A stretch of 41,868 bases of DNA from Streptococcus parasanguinis (GTDB lineage Bacteria; Bacillota; Bacilli; Lactobacillales; Streptococcaceae), in the NCBI GenBank assembly GCA_018365265.1, contig JAGZKI010000015.1:1-41868 (forward strand). Reading direction: 5' to 3'. Shown piece after piece: positions 1 to 7,621 of the stretch (within the stretch, counting starts at the first letter, position 1; the number at the start of each line of letters is the position of its first letter). The position numbers and the translations under genes are program-made. Below the pieces are notes generated by a model. That model was not told the origin of the DNA, did not search any database, and saw only the letters and a list, made by a program, of their open reading frames with translations.

Positions 1-47
1 GCAGTGGTTGAGTGGGCTCTACTACGCTGATTTCATCAGCTTTTACA

Positions 48-118
48 GCCCTACTCAACTGTGCGGAGGTGGGACGACGAAATCGAATTCTAACGAATTG
101 CCGATTTCTGTCCCACTC
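48..118. repeat. Dispersed hairpin repeat, copy 1
   Basis: This 71-base segment is an almost exact inverted copy of 21718-21788. It contains an imperfect hairpin whose outer arms are GTGGGAC and GTCCCAC and whose inner arms are GAAATCG and CGATTTC. The block to its left (1-47) holds a GCTGATTTCATCAGC hairpin and ends in a GCAGTGGTTGAGTG-type border that also occurs beyond the second copy. It lies directly downstream of ddl, so it may also end that transcript. I see no coding sequence in it. Confidence 0.8.
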
Positions 119-127
119 TCTCTTTTC

Positions 128-1174
128 TTACAACAAATGCGCTTCGTGTTTTTGGAAGACTTCTTTTCCAAGCTCTACTAACTTGGTGATCAAATCTGTA
201 TAGTTGAGTCCCATATTGTCCCAAAGCAAGGGATACATAGACCATTGGGTAAATCCTGGCATGGTATTGAGTTCGTTTAAGAAGATCTCTCCTTTATCGG
301 TATAGAAGAAATCACAACGCGCCAAGCCCAGACCACCAATCGCACGAAAGGCTTTTTCTGCGTTGGTCCGCATGATTTTCACAACCTCAGGGTCCAATTG
401 AGCCGGAATCGCCATGGTAATTTTGTTGTCGATGTATTTGGCATCATAATCATAGAAGGCCACATCTTTCACAACTTCACCTGGCAAGGTGCTCTTCACA
501 TCATAGTTTCCAAGTAGTCCAACTTCGATCTCACGCGCATTAACCCCTTGTTCTACCAAAACACGGCTATCGTATTTAAAGGCTAATTCAAGAGCAGCCC
601 GAAGCTCTGTTTGGTTTTCAGATTTTGAAATCCCTACGCTTGAACCCATATTGGATGGTTTGGTAAAGACAGGGTAAGAGAGATTGGCTTCAATTGCAGC
701 AATTTTCTCATCCACGTCATCGCCTTCCACTACAGCTACATAAGGAACTTGTGGAATTCCTGCAGACTCCAAGACCCGTTTGGTCGTGATCTTGTCCATC
801 GCAACACTAGAAGCCAGGATACCACAGCCGACATAAGGCATCTTCAAGACTTCTAAGAAGCCTTGAATGGAACCATCTTCTCCCATTGGTCCATGAAGAA
901 CTGGAAAGACTACTGCTCCTTCCTTGTAAATCGCAGATGGTGCCACTTTTTTAGACCAGTCCACTGTCTCATTGGTCATCAATTTCTCATCATCCGCTGG
1001 TTTCTCTTCAAAAGCTTGCGTCTGGATGAAGTCTCCTGACTGCGTAATAAAGTAGGTTTGAACCGAAAATGCTTGGTAATCAATCGCGCGCATCACGCTT
1101 TCTGCTGAAAGAACAGATACTTCACGTTCTGCACTACGTCCACCATACAACAGGATTAAGTCTTGTTTACTCAT
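128..1174 (-). CDS. ddl: D-alanine--D-alanine ligase
   Basis: Cytoplasmic ATP-grasp ligase that joins two D-alanines for the peptidoglycan stem peptide. The 348-residue length is normal for the family. The N-terminus has the Ddl signature LLYGGRSAEREVS (about residues 8-20). Mid-protein KPSNMGSSVGISK fits the ATP-grasp nucleotide loop, and FLNELNTMPGFT near residue 310 is the conserved metal/substrate segment. The start follows GGGAGAAACT. It lies 76 bases after recR on the same strand, the order pbp2b-recR-ddl known from streptococci. The usual next gene, murF, is not present in the window; a repeat follows instead. Confidence 0.97.
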   Translation of the reverse strand: MSKQDLILLYGGRSAEREVSVLSAESVMRAIDYQAFSVQTYFITQSGDFIQTQAFEEKPADDEKLMTNETVDWSKKVAPSAIYKEGAVVFPVLHGPMGEDGSIQGFLEVLKMPYVGCGILASSVAMDKITTKRVLESAGIPQVPYVAVVEGDDVDEKIAAIEANLSYPVFTKPSNMGSSVGISKSENQTELRAALELAFKYDSRVLVEQGVNAREIEVGLLGNYDVKSTLPGEVVKDVAFYDYDAKYIDNKITMAIPAQLDPEVVKIMRTNAEKAFRAIGGLGLARCDFFYTDKGEIFLNELNTMPGFTQWSMYPLLWDNMGLNYTDLITKLVELGKEVFQKHEAHLL

Positions 1175-1250
1175 AGTTTCTCCCTAATTGTTCCCTTGAT
1201 TTCTTACTTGATAGTATACCACAATGATAGCCCTTTCGAAAGAACTTCTC

Positions 1251-1847
1251 TTATAATTCTGTCCGATTTTCAATCGCGCGAAGCAAGGTCACTTCGTCCG
1301 CATACTCGATATCGGCTCCAACTGCCAGACCACGTGCCAAACGTGTCACTTTGATCCCTGCTGGCTTGAGCACGCGCGAGATATACATAGATGTTGCTTC
1401 CCCGTCTGCTGTCGCATTGGTCGCAACAATGACCTCTGTGACTGTTCCATCCATCAAGCGACTAATCAAACTCTTGAGATTGATATCATCGGGTCCCACG
1501 CCATTCATGGGCGAGATCAAGCCATGCAAGACATGGTAACGGCCATGGTATTCCTGGATATTTTCCATAGCAGATACATCCCGGCTATCTTCTACAACAA
1601 GTATGAGGGATGGATCCCGCGTTTCATCTCGACAAATCTCGCAGGTTTCTTCATCGGTTAAATTGCCACAAATACTGCAATACCCTAGCTCACGCTTGGC
1701 ATTCAGTAAGTTTTTGGCAAATTCATTGACATCATCATCTGACATACCAATGGTGTAAAAAGCCAGACGAGTCGCTGTTTTGATCCCAATTCCTGGTAAC
1801 TTCGAATAGCTGTCAATTAATTTTGCAATAGGTGCTGGATAAAGCAT
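1251..1847 (-). CDS. recR: Recombination mediator protein RecR
   Basis: RecR acts with RecF/RecO to load RecA on gapped DNA. The 198-residue protein has the family order. An N-terminal helix-hairpin-helix segment contains LPGIGIKTATRLA (about 18-30). A four-cysteine zinc finger follows (CSIC near 57 and CEIC near 69). Then comes a Toprim domain starting at LILVVEDSRDV. The start follows GAGAGGAAACT. It begins only 10 bases after the pbp2b stop codon, so the two are almost certainly co-transcribed, coupling a wall enzyme and a repair factor as in other streptococci. Confidence 0.97.
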   Translation of the reverse strand: MLYPAPIAKLIDSYSKLPGIGIKTATRLAFYTIGMSDDDVNEFAKNLLNAKRELGYCSICGNLTDEETCEICRDETRDPSLILVVEDSRDVSAMENIQEYHGRYHVLHGLISPMNGVGPDDINLKSLISRLMDGTVTEVIVATNATADGEATSMYISRVLKPAGIKVTRLARGLAVGADIEYADEVTLLRAIENRTEL

Positions 1848-1857
1848 AGTTTCCTCT

Positions 1858-3909
1858 CTAATTCATGGGGTGTTTCTGATTGTATAAATTAATAATGTCA
1901 CGCGTAATGGAATGACTGACCGTCGCTTGTAGATTGGTATTATGTGGAAAAACCACTGCTACTGCAATCTTTGGATTGTTTGACGGTGCATAAGCCACCA
2001 CATTGGTATTAATGGCTTGTTTGCCTCCATCGACTGTGGTTTCGGCCGTACCGGTCTTGGCACTAATAGAGACACTAGCACCTTGACCGACGGTTTTCCC
2101 TGTCGTCAACCCACTCGTACCATTGGCAACCTGGTAGAATCCTTGCTTGATCAAAGCCATGTCCTCAGCAGAGATATGGACCTGATTGAGCTCCTTGGTT
2201 TCGATCGCTTTTTTCAACTGACCAAGCCCCCCTTGATCATTATTGTCATAGATACCTTCGACGACATGAGGACTCACCCTCTTCCCATCATTTGCAACGG
2301 TTGCCGCATACTGGGCCAATTGCATCGGTGTATAGTTGTCAAACTGGCCAAAGGCATTGGTCAAATAATTACCGACTGTGTAGTCTTTTGGAATAAAACC
2401 GGTCGATTCATTGGGAAGGTCAATCCCCGTTGATGTCCCAAGACCATACTCTGCAAAAGTAGAGCGCAGTTTTTTCATAGCCGGTTCAACCTGATCCACT
2501 TGTAAGGTCATGTTTGGGGTGTAAGGTTGCCCCATCATCTTAAGGGCAATTTGGACCATATAGGTATTGGAAGAGTATTCCAATGCTTCCACCGCATTGA
2601 TGGAACGACTACCGTATTGGGTAAACCAAGAATTGATAGGAGCTGATCCTGCAAAAACAATCGGCTGATCGGTCAGCACCTGATTCCCAGAAATGGCTCC
2701 ATTTTCCCATCCCGAAGTCAAGGTCGCTCCTTTGACCACGGATCCTGGAACGAAGACGTTGGTCACTGTTCCCAATGCATCTGCTGATAGATCTTGACTA
2801 CCAGCCTGGTGTTTAATCCCTGCCATGGCAAGGACCTTCCCTGTATCGGGCTCCAGAGCTACGGCATAGACACCTTCGGAGTAGGTCGCATTTCCAGCTT
2901 GCAACTCTGCGCTAAAGGCGGAGCGAAGGATATTTTCCACTCCTTTTTGGAAATCCAAATCAATCGAGAGCTTGAGGTTTTCTCCTTTGGCCCCTTTTGA
3001 AACGTCAACCACTTTCTCCATGTTGCCATTTTTATCTAGGAGAATTTCTTTTTCACTGCGTTTTCCTTGAAGGACATTTTCGTATTCTTTCTCCAAATAA
3101 GAGGTACCAACCCGGTCATTGAGAGCATAACCTTTTTTGACATAGTCCTCAACCTCTTCTGCTGGAAGCCCCGCCTGCTCGGTCGATACGTTTCCAATAA
3201 TAGAAGCTAAAGGAGTGTCCAAAACCTTGCGGTCCCAGCTAGTCGTGATGGCAATTCCCGGAAGGTCCTGACTGTCCGCAGCGATGGTCGCAATCTGTTC
3301 AGCTCCTAGTGCTTGCGTCGAAATGATTCCCGTCGCAAAATTCTCTACCGCATTCATCTGGCTATAGAGATAAATAATCTTTTTCTCATCATCTGTATAG
3401 CCGAGTTTTGAAGGGTCGATACTATCCACTGCCGCTTGATAAATCTTGGCTTCTGGCAGTCGGTTGCCATCGGTATCAAATTTCTTTTTCTCAGGCAGGT
3501 GTTCCACGACCTCTTGGTAGACCTTGGTATTGGCTAGATAGTAATCTACTTCTTGCCGTTCGGTTACTTGAGGATTTTCTACGTCCACATACTGTAAGAG
3601 TTTCCCAGCTGTCTCTCGCATTTCTTGTGCCGTCATTTTACGATCGCGCGTAAAGATCAGGACTTGTTTTCCCACATTTTCCACCAAGGGCTTACCAGAA
3701 GCATCATAGATTTGCCCTCGCACACTTCCTTGTTTGACCGTCTTTTTCGTAGCTTTTGCCAATTTATCCGTATAGTAGGCTTGGTGAGTGATCTGCATAT
3801 AGCCAAGTCGGGCAATCAGCACCAAAAAAAGAAGGCAAATCAAACTAAACAGCAGGTAGAGTCTGCGTGTAATCGAATGATTCTCAAACTTCCGTATTTT
3901 CTTCTTCAT
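1858..3909 (-). CDS. pbp2b: Penicillin-binding protein 2B (class B transpeptidase)
   Basis: Essential septal/peripheral peptidoglycan transpeptidase, 683 residues. A short basic cytoplasmic tail is followed by one membrane anchor (about 17-36), then the PBP dimer domain and the transpeptidase domain. The three catalytic motifs are visible: SVVK with the acylated Ser390, SSN at 446-448, and KTG at 618-620. The residue after SSN is Thr449, the state found in beta-lactam-susceptible pneumococcal PBP2b; changes at the equivalent position are a known resistance route. By this limited criterion the allele looks wild-type. It heads the pbp2b-recR-ddl cluster. Confidence 0.96.
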   Translation of the reverse strand: MKKKIRKFENHSITRRLYLLFSLICLLFLVLIARLGYMQITHQAYYTDKLAKATKKTVKQGSVRGQIYDASGKPLVENVGKQVLIFTRDRKMTAQEMRETAGKLLQYVDVENPQVTERQEVDYYLANTKVYQEVVEHLPEKKKFDTDGNRLPEAKIYQAAVDSIDPSKLGYTDDEKKIIYLYSQMNAVENFATGIISTQALGAEQIATIAADSQDLPGIAITTSWDRKVLDTPLASIIGNVSTEQAGLPAEEVEDYVKKGYALNDRVGTSYLEKEYENVLQGKRSEKEILLDKNGNMEKVVDVSKGAKGENLKLSIDLDFQKGVENILRSAFSAELQAGNATYSEGVYAVALEPDTGKVLAMAGIKHQAGSQDLSADALGTVTNVFVPGSVVKGATLTSGWENGAISGNQVLTDQPIVFAGSAPINSWFTQYGSRSINAVEALEYSSNTYMVQIALKMMGQPYTPNMTLQVDQVEPAMKKLRSTFAEYGLGTSTGIDLPNESTGFIPKDYTVGNYLTNAFGQFDNYTPMQLAQYAATVANDGKRVSPHVVEGIYDNNDQGGLGQLKKAIETKELNQVHISAEDMALIKQGFYQVANGTSGLTTGKTVGQGASVSISAKTGTAETTVDGGKQAINTNVVAYAPSNNPKIAVAVVFPHNTNLQATVSHSITRDIINLYNQKHPMN

Positions 3910-4014
3910 GAAATTTTCTATCCTTCTTTTCTAATGAACACTTACCTTCCATTTTACTATTTTTCCCAGAGTATCTCAAGAAAAGGAAGAGGCCTTTCCT
4001 GGAATTTTATAAAG

Positions 4015-4042
4015 AAAAAAGATTGGACAGGCTCGTCCAATC
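4015..4042 (-). terminator. Terminator after the DUF421 gene
   Basis: An 8-bp stem, GATTGGAC and GTCCAATC, with a 6-base loop. On the minus strand a T-run follows. It separates the DUF3290-DUF421 pair from pbp2b. Confidence 0.8.
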
Positions 4043-4049
4043 TCTTCTT

Positions 4050-4682
4050 TTAATAGGTCACAACATTGATTTTTCCTTTGTCATACTCCGCAATGAAAAT
4101 ATCCAAAACATTATCATAGCCTTCTTTTTCCAATTCAGCCAACAACCACTCTTCACTTTTTCCAATTGTTTCCAAAATTTCAAGCTGAATCACTCCATCC
4201 GTAATAATCGGGTATTTAGGATTCTCATCCCCCGCACGGACAACGATCAATTGACCATTTTGTTCAATAACAGCGCGCTTCACATCTTTTAATTGAAAAA
4301 TCCCTTGTCCACGTAGTTTCAAAGCAACATCTGAAGCAAAAAGTCCTTTGGAACGACACGCTTCCGGATCCAGTTTCCCATTTTTAATGATGACAGTTGG
4401 TTTTCCATCAATCAAGTGCTTCATAAAACGAACATTGGTATTGAGCCATTTTAAGAGCAAGATCAAAATAGTCCACATTAAGAGAATCACAATGTATTGA
4501 AGAATGGTAATGGAGCTATTGTAGATGACCCCACCAATAATGCCCCCAAGAACAAAGTTCTGTATCTGGTCTACTGCAGAATTTGGTGCTAAGTTTCCTT
4601 TCCCGGTCACATTGATGACAAATACCAAGGAAATCAAGCCCAAAGCTAATTTAATCAAGATGTTTAAAAAATTTACTATCAT
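4050..4682 (-). CDS. DUF421 family membrane protein (YetF-like)
   Basis: 210 residues. Two or three hydrophobic segments in the first 80 residues (about 5-25, 45-60, 62-80) are followed by a soluble C-terminal part typical of the YetF/YcaP (DUF421) family, with GKPTVIIKNGKLD near residue 93 as a recognisable stretch. The biochemical function is not established. The ATG overlaps the stop codon of the DUF3290 gene by 4 bases and uses GGAGGTGAACAA within that gene as its ribosome site, so the two are translationally coupled. They probably act together in the membrane. Confidence 0.9.
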   Translation of the reverse strand: MIVNFLNILIKLALGLISLVFVINVTGKGNLAPNSAVDQIQNFVLGGIIGGVIYNSSITILQYIVILLMWTILILLLKWLNTNVRFMKHLIDGKPTVIIKNGKLDPEACRSKGLFASDVALKLRGQGIFQLKDVKRAVIEQNGQLIVVRAGDENPKYPIITDGVIQLEILETIGKSEEWLLAELEKEGYDNVLDIFIAEYDKGKINVVTY

Positions 4683-5131
4683 TTGTTCACCTCCACAAGT
4701 TCCACGTCTGTTTTATACAGATCCATCTTTTCTAATAGGTAGCTATCTGGGTCAGATCCTGCGATAGCTCGGTAATAAACCTCTCCAACCTTCAGGATCG
4801 CCCCATCTGTGGCTGCTGAAGTATTGACATAGACGTCTTCTTTTTTGACATCCAACTCCTTTGAGATGACCTCAATAAAATGCAGAGACCGTTGAAATTG
4901 GTCATTATTACTTTGGCTATTTTGGAAACTGCTGATGCCGATCAAGACCACTGCAACCAGAGTCAAAATCGAGATAATGGATAATTCACGGAATTTGCTA
5001 TCTTGCTTATCCCGATAGGCTTTCACCGCAAAAAAACCAGTCAGTAGAATGAGCAAACCAGAGATCCCAATGGTCACCCAATTTTGCTGACTGATCTGAC
5101 TCAATACATAATCATAAGAGTAAAATTTCAT
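4679..5131 (-). CDS. DUF3290 family membrane protein
   Basis: About 150 residues from the ATG that follows GGGAGTTCATT. A start ten codons upstream is open but lacks a ribosome site. Two hydrophobic segments (about 20-40 and 55-75) are followed by a soluble domain with a VKKEDVYVNTSAATDGAILK-type segment. Recognised as DUF3290 from the family's constant pairing with DUF421. The function is unknown. First gene of the pair, divergent from exoA. Confidence 0.85.
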   Translation of the reverse strand: MKFYSYDYVLSQISQQNWVTIGISGLLILLTGFFAVKAYRDKQDSKFRELSIISILTLVAVVLIGISSFQNSQSNNDQFQRSLHFIEVISKELDVKKEDVYVNTSAATDGAILKVGEVYYRAIAGSDPDSYLLEKMDLYKTDVELVEVNK

Positions 5132-5223
5132 AATGAACTCCCTTTCTCCAAATGAATTCAAGCTATTATAATGTATTTCAGGAGAGAATTCAAGGCATTC
5201 TAATCAGAAAAAAATATATTTTT

Positions 5224-5232
5224 TGTTATAAT
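5224..5232 (+). promoter_or_regulatory. Extended -10 promoter of exoA
   Basis: TGTTATAAT is a perfect TGn-extended -10 box, 35 bases before the exoA ATG. No good -35 hexamer is visible at 17 bases, as expected for this promoter class. The upstream tract is A/T-rich. Confidence 0.65.
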
Positions 5233-5266
5233 AAAGTTATCTATCATGTCAAGAAAAGGAAATACA

Positions 5267-6094
5267 ATGAAACTCATTTCATGGAATATCGACTCGCTTA
5301 ATGCTGCATTAACTAGTGATTCAGCACGCGCCAAACTCTCTCAAGAAGTCCTCCAAACCTTGGTTGCTGAGGATGCGGATATCATTGCCATTCAAGAAAC
5401 CAAGTTATCCGCCAAAGGTCCTACTAAAAAACACCTCGAAATCCTTGAGGAGCTCTTCCCTGGCTACGAAAACACCTGGCGCTCTTCTCAAGAACCGGCT
5501 CGTAAAGGCTATGCCGGAACCATGTTTCTCTATAAAAAAGAACTCACACCCGTTGTGACTTTCCCAGAGATCGGAGCCCCTTCGACCATGGACTTGGAAG
5601 GTCGGATCATTACCTTGGAATTTGATAAATTTTTCGTTACTCAGGTATACACACCTAACGCTGGTGATGGTCTCAAACGTTTAGAAGAACGTCAAGTTTG
5701 GGATGTTAAATATGCTGAATATTTGGCTGAATTAGACAAGGAAAAACCTGTCCTTGCAACCGGTGACTACAACGTTGCCCACAAGGAAATCGACCTTGCT
5801 AACCCAGCCAGTAACCGCCGTTCGCCAGGATTCACAGACGAAGAACGCGAAGGATTTACAAATCTTTTGGCCAAAGGATTTACAGATACCTTCCGCCATG
5901 TCCATGGTGATGTCCCAGAACGCTACACTTGGTGGGCACAACGTAGCAAGACTTCAAAAATCAACAATACAGGCTGGAGAATCGACTATTGGTTAACCTC
6001 AAACCGCATTGCAGATAAGATTACTAAATCAGACATGATTGACTCAGGCGCACGCCAAGACCACACACCGATTGTCTTGGAAATTGAATTATAA
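5267..6094 (+). CDS. exoA: Exodeoxyribonuclease III / AP endonuclease
   Basis: Mg2+-dependent 3'-5' exonuclease and abasic-site endonuclease of base-excision repair, 275 residues. Starts at the ATG after AAAAGGAAATACA; an upstream ATG adds seven residues without a ribosome site. Exonuclease/endonuclease/phosphatase fold: ISWNIDSL at the N-terminus, IQETK (catalytic Glu), GDYNVAH mid-protein, and WRIDYWL with C-terminal DHTPI (catalytic Asp-His). The VOC gene begins 11 bases after its stop codon, suggesting an operon. Confidence 0.96.
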   Translation: MKLISWNIDSLNAALTSDSARAKLSQEVLQTLVAEDADIIAIQETKLSAKGPTKKHLEILEELFPGYENTWRSSQEPARKGYAGTMFLYKKELTPVVTFPEIGAPSTMDLEGRIITLEFDKFFVTQVYTPNAGDGLKRLEERQVWDVKYAEYLAELDKEKPVLATGDYNVAHKEIDLANPASNRRSPGFTDEEREGFTNLLAKGFTDTFRHVHGDVPERYTWWAQRSKTSKINNTGWRIDYWLTSNRIADKITKSDMIDSGARQDHTPIVLEIEL

Positions 6095-6105
6095 GGATTT
6101 TCTTT

Positions 6106-6492
6106 ATGAACTACAATGCAGTAATTCCCGAGTTTATGGTTTCGAATATAGAACAGTCCCGTTCCTTCTACTGTGATTTGCTCGGTTTCACCATCGAATA
6201 CGAGCGCCCAGAAGAAAAATTTCTCTTCCTGTCTCTTGAAGATTGCCAGCTCATGCTAGAGGAGGGGACAGTTGAAGAATTAGCTGAACTAACCTACCCA
6301 TTTGGCCAAGGAATTAACATCTCCTTTGGTATAGAGGATGTCCCTAGGCTCTATCAGAAATTGTTAGAAGCCAACTATCCTATTCATCGCCCATTAATTA
6401 AAAGAAAATTTCGTGTTGACGACCATTATATCTATCCTCATGAATTTGCAATTCTGGATCCAGATGGCTATTTTTTAAGATTTAGTGAATAA
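6106..6492 (+). CDS. VOC-family (glyoxalase/bleomycin-resistance-like) protein
   Basis: 128 residues with the vicinal-oxygen-chelate pattern: an N-terminal PEFMVSNIEQSRSFYCDLLGF segment and C-terminal HEFAILDPDGYFLRF. Members bind metals or small drugs, or act as isomerases or dioxygenases; no substrate can be assigned here. Ribosome site AAGGATTTTCTTT. Co-directional with exoA, 11 bases after it. Its last 93 bases occur again, about 91% identical, at 7338-7430. Confidence 0.88.
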   Translation: MNYNAVIPEFMVSNIEQSRSFYCDLLGFTIEYERPEEKFLFLSLEDCQLMLEEGTVEELAELTYPFGQGINISFGIEDVPRLYQKLLEANYPIHRPLIKRKFRVDDHYIYPHEFAILDPDGYFLRFSE

Positions 6493-6531
6493 GAAAATAG
6501 ATCACTAGAGTAGAAAAAGAAACAATAAAAG

Positions 6532-6570
6532 AAAGAGACTAATCACATTGATTAGTCTCTTTTAGTTTTT
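6532..6570. terminator. Bidirectional terminator between VOC gene and lipoprotein
   Basis: Long stem with arms AAAGAGACTAATCA and TGATTAGTCTCTTT and a 3-base loop, followed by TTTAGTTTTTT on the plus strand. It serves the converging VOC and lipoprotein genes. Confidence 0.9.
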
Positions 6571-6576
6571 TAAGGA

Positions 6577-7230
6577 TTATTTCCCCGGAGTATTCGGATC
6601 TAGGCCCCAAGATTGCTCGAGAACAGGTCTTAAGGATTTAATCATATCTTCTGAACCTTGGATTATGATTGTGTATACTTTATCTCCTTTTTGGAATACC
6701 CATACGTATAAAGTACTCCCATCTTTAACTGTTACTTTTATTAAGAAAGCGTCCCCACCGGCAAATATAGCTTTTACACCTTCTATACTAGTTCGATTTT
6801 TATGTTTTCCGAATGAGCTATATAAACGGTTCGCAAGTAACTCTGCGTCAAAGGTTTCGTTGGGGCCAAGTTTAACAGTATCTTTAGTGTTTGAATCCAT
6901 TATTAACGCATTGTTTTTGTCTGGTGATAAATATTCGAGCGCTTTGCTACTTCGAGTAGTGCGTACGACCCAATCTTTAGGGATATTGATATAACCATAT
7001 TTTTCATTTCCGATACGTTGAGTATCTGCAAGGGATATTTCTTTTGCCCCAGAAGAAGACCCAGGAGTTGTTGTTTGAGTTGTTGTCGTTGGTGCATCCG
7101 TAGTTTCTTTAGTGACTTCAGTTGTTGGTGCTGCTGTAGTTTCGTTTGTTTTCTTTTCTCTATTTCCGCATGCTGCTAGTATAAATGCAGATAGAAGCGT
7201 TACAGAGCTTAATATTATTTTGTTTTTCAT
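6577..7230 (-). CDS. Putative lipoprotein with Thr-rich linker
   Basis: 217 residues. Signal peptide with lipobox LAAC (Cys21), then a low-complexity Thr/Glu-rich linker (about 27-57), then a compact domain of about 150 residues beginning GYINIPKDWVV. That opening resembles small secreted PsbP/DUF1795-like domains, but this is only an impression. Ribosome site AAGGAGAACAATCCTG. Likely membrane-anchored outside the cell. The gene sits between the VOC gene and a duplicate of the VOC 3' end, so it may have been inserted there. Function unknown. Confidence 0.8.
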   Translation of the reverse strand: MKNKIILSSVTLLSAFILAACGNREKKTNETTAAPTTEVTKETTDAPTTTTQTTTPGSSSGAKEISLADTQRIGNEKYGYINIPKDWVVRTTRSSKALEYLSPDKNNALIMDSNTKDTVKLGPNETFDAELLANRLYSSFGKHKNRTSIEGVKAIFAGGDAFLIKVTVKDGSTLYVWVFQKGDKVYTIIIQGSEDMIKSLRPVLEQSWGLDPNTPGK

Positions 7231-7337
7231 CAGGATTGTTCTCCTTAAAGTGGTTGACTCACATGTATTATATCATTTTTTATAGTTTATTTAAATTAAA
7301 ACAGGAAACGCCTTCACTAAAAAGCATAGGGTATAAC

Positions 7338-7430
7338 AAAAGAAAATTTCGTGTTGGTGAACAGTATATCTATCCTCATGAATTTGCAGTTTTAGATCCA
7401 GATGGCTATTTTTTAAGATTTAGTGAATAG
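7338..7430 (+). pseudogene. Orphan 3' fragment of a VOC-family gene
   Basis: 93 bases match the end of the VOC gene (6400-6492) with 8 differences by eye and encode the same C-terminus, ending LDPDGYFLRFSE and a stop codon. No VOC homology exists upstream of the first base of the match. It is a scar and not a functional gene, although a longer spurious frame runs into it. Confidence 0.9.
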
Positions 7431-7435
7431 AATGA

Positions 7436-7501
7436 TCATCACCCGTCTATGAGCCATACCCAAAAATATATTTTTGTGAGTACAGTTCAATAGCGGGTGA
7501 T
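7436..7501. repeat. Nested inverted repeat
   Basis: Outer arms ATCACCCG and CGGGTGAT enclose about 48 bases that contain a perfect inner palindrome, CAAAAATATATTTTTG. It directly follows the VOC fragment and precedes the bidirectional terminator of the next gene. It could be a decayed terminator or a small element end. Confidence 0.5.
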
Positions 7502-7550
7502 TTATTTATCTTTCATCTTAAAGAATGAGACAGACTGACTTTCGAGACAT

Positions 7551-7590
7551 AAAAAAACCGGAGCCCTTACATGACGGCTCCGACTTTTTT
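7551..7590. terminator. Terminator after oligopeptide-binding protein gene
   Basis: Stem CGGAGCC / GGCTCCG with A-run on one side and T-run on the other, so it can work in both directions. Confidence 0.85.
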
Positions 7591-7621
7591 ATCTTCATTG
7601 ATAGACCAATGATTGATTTTT

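Noticed and set aside
2017..2433. 138-codon open frame on the plus strand within pbp2b
   Set aside because: Antisense shadow of a fully motif-supported gene; no ribosome site and no recognisable domain.
7185..7430. 81-codon plus-strand frame ending in the VOC C-terminus
   Set aside because: The first 50 codons are antisense to the lipoprotein signal region and intergenic; only the last 31 codons match VOC, so it is a scar fused to noise.
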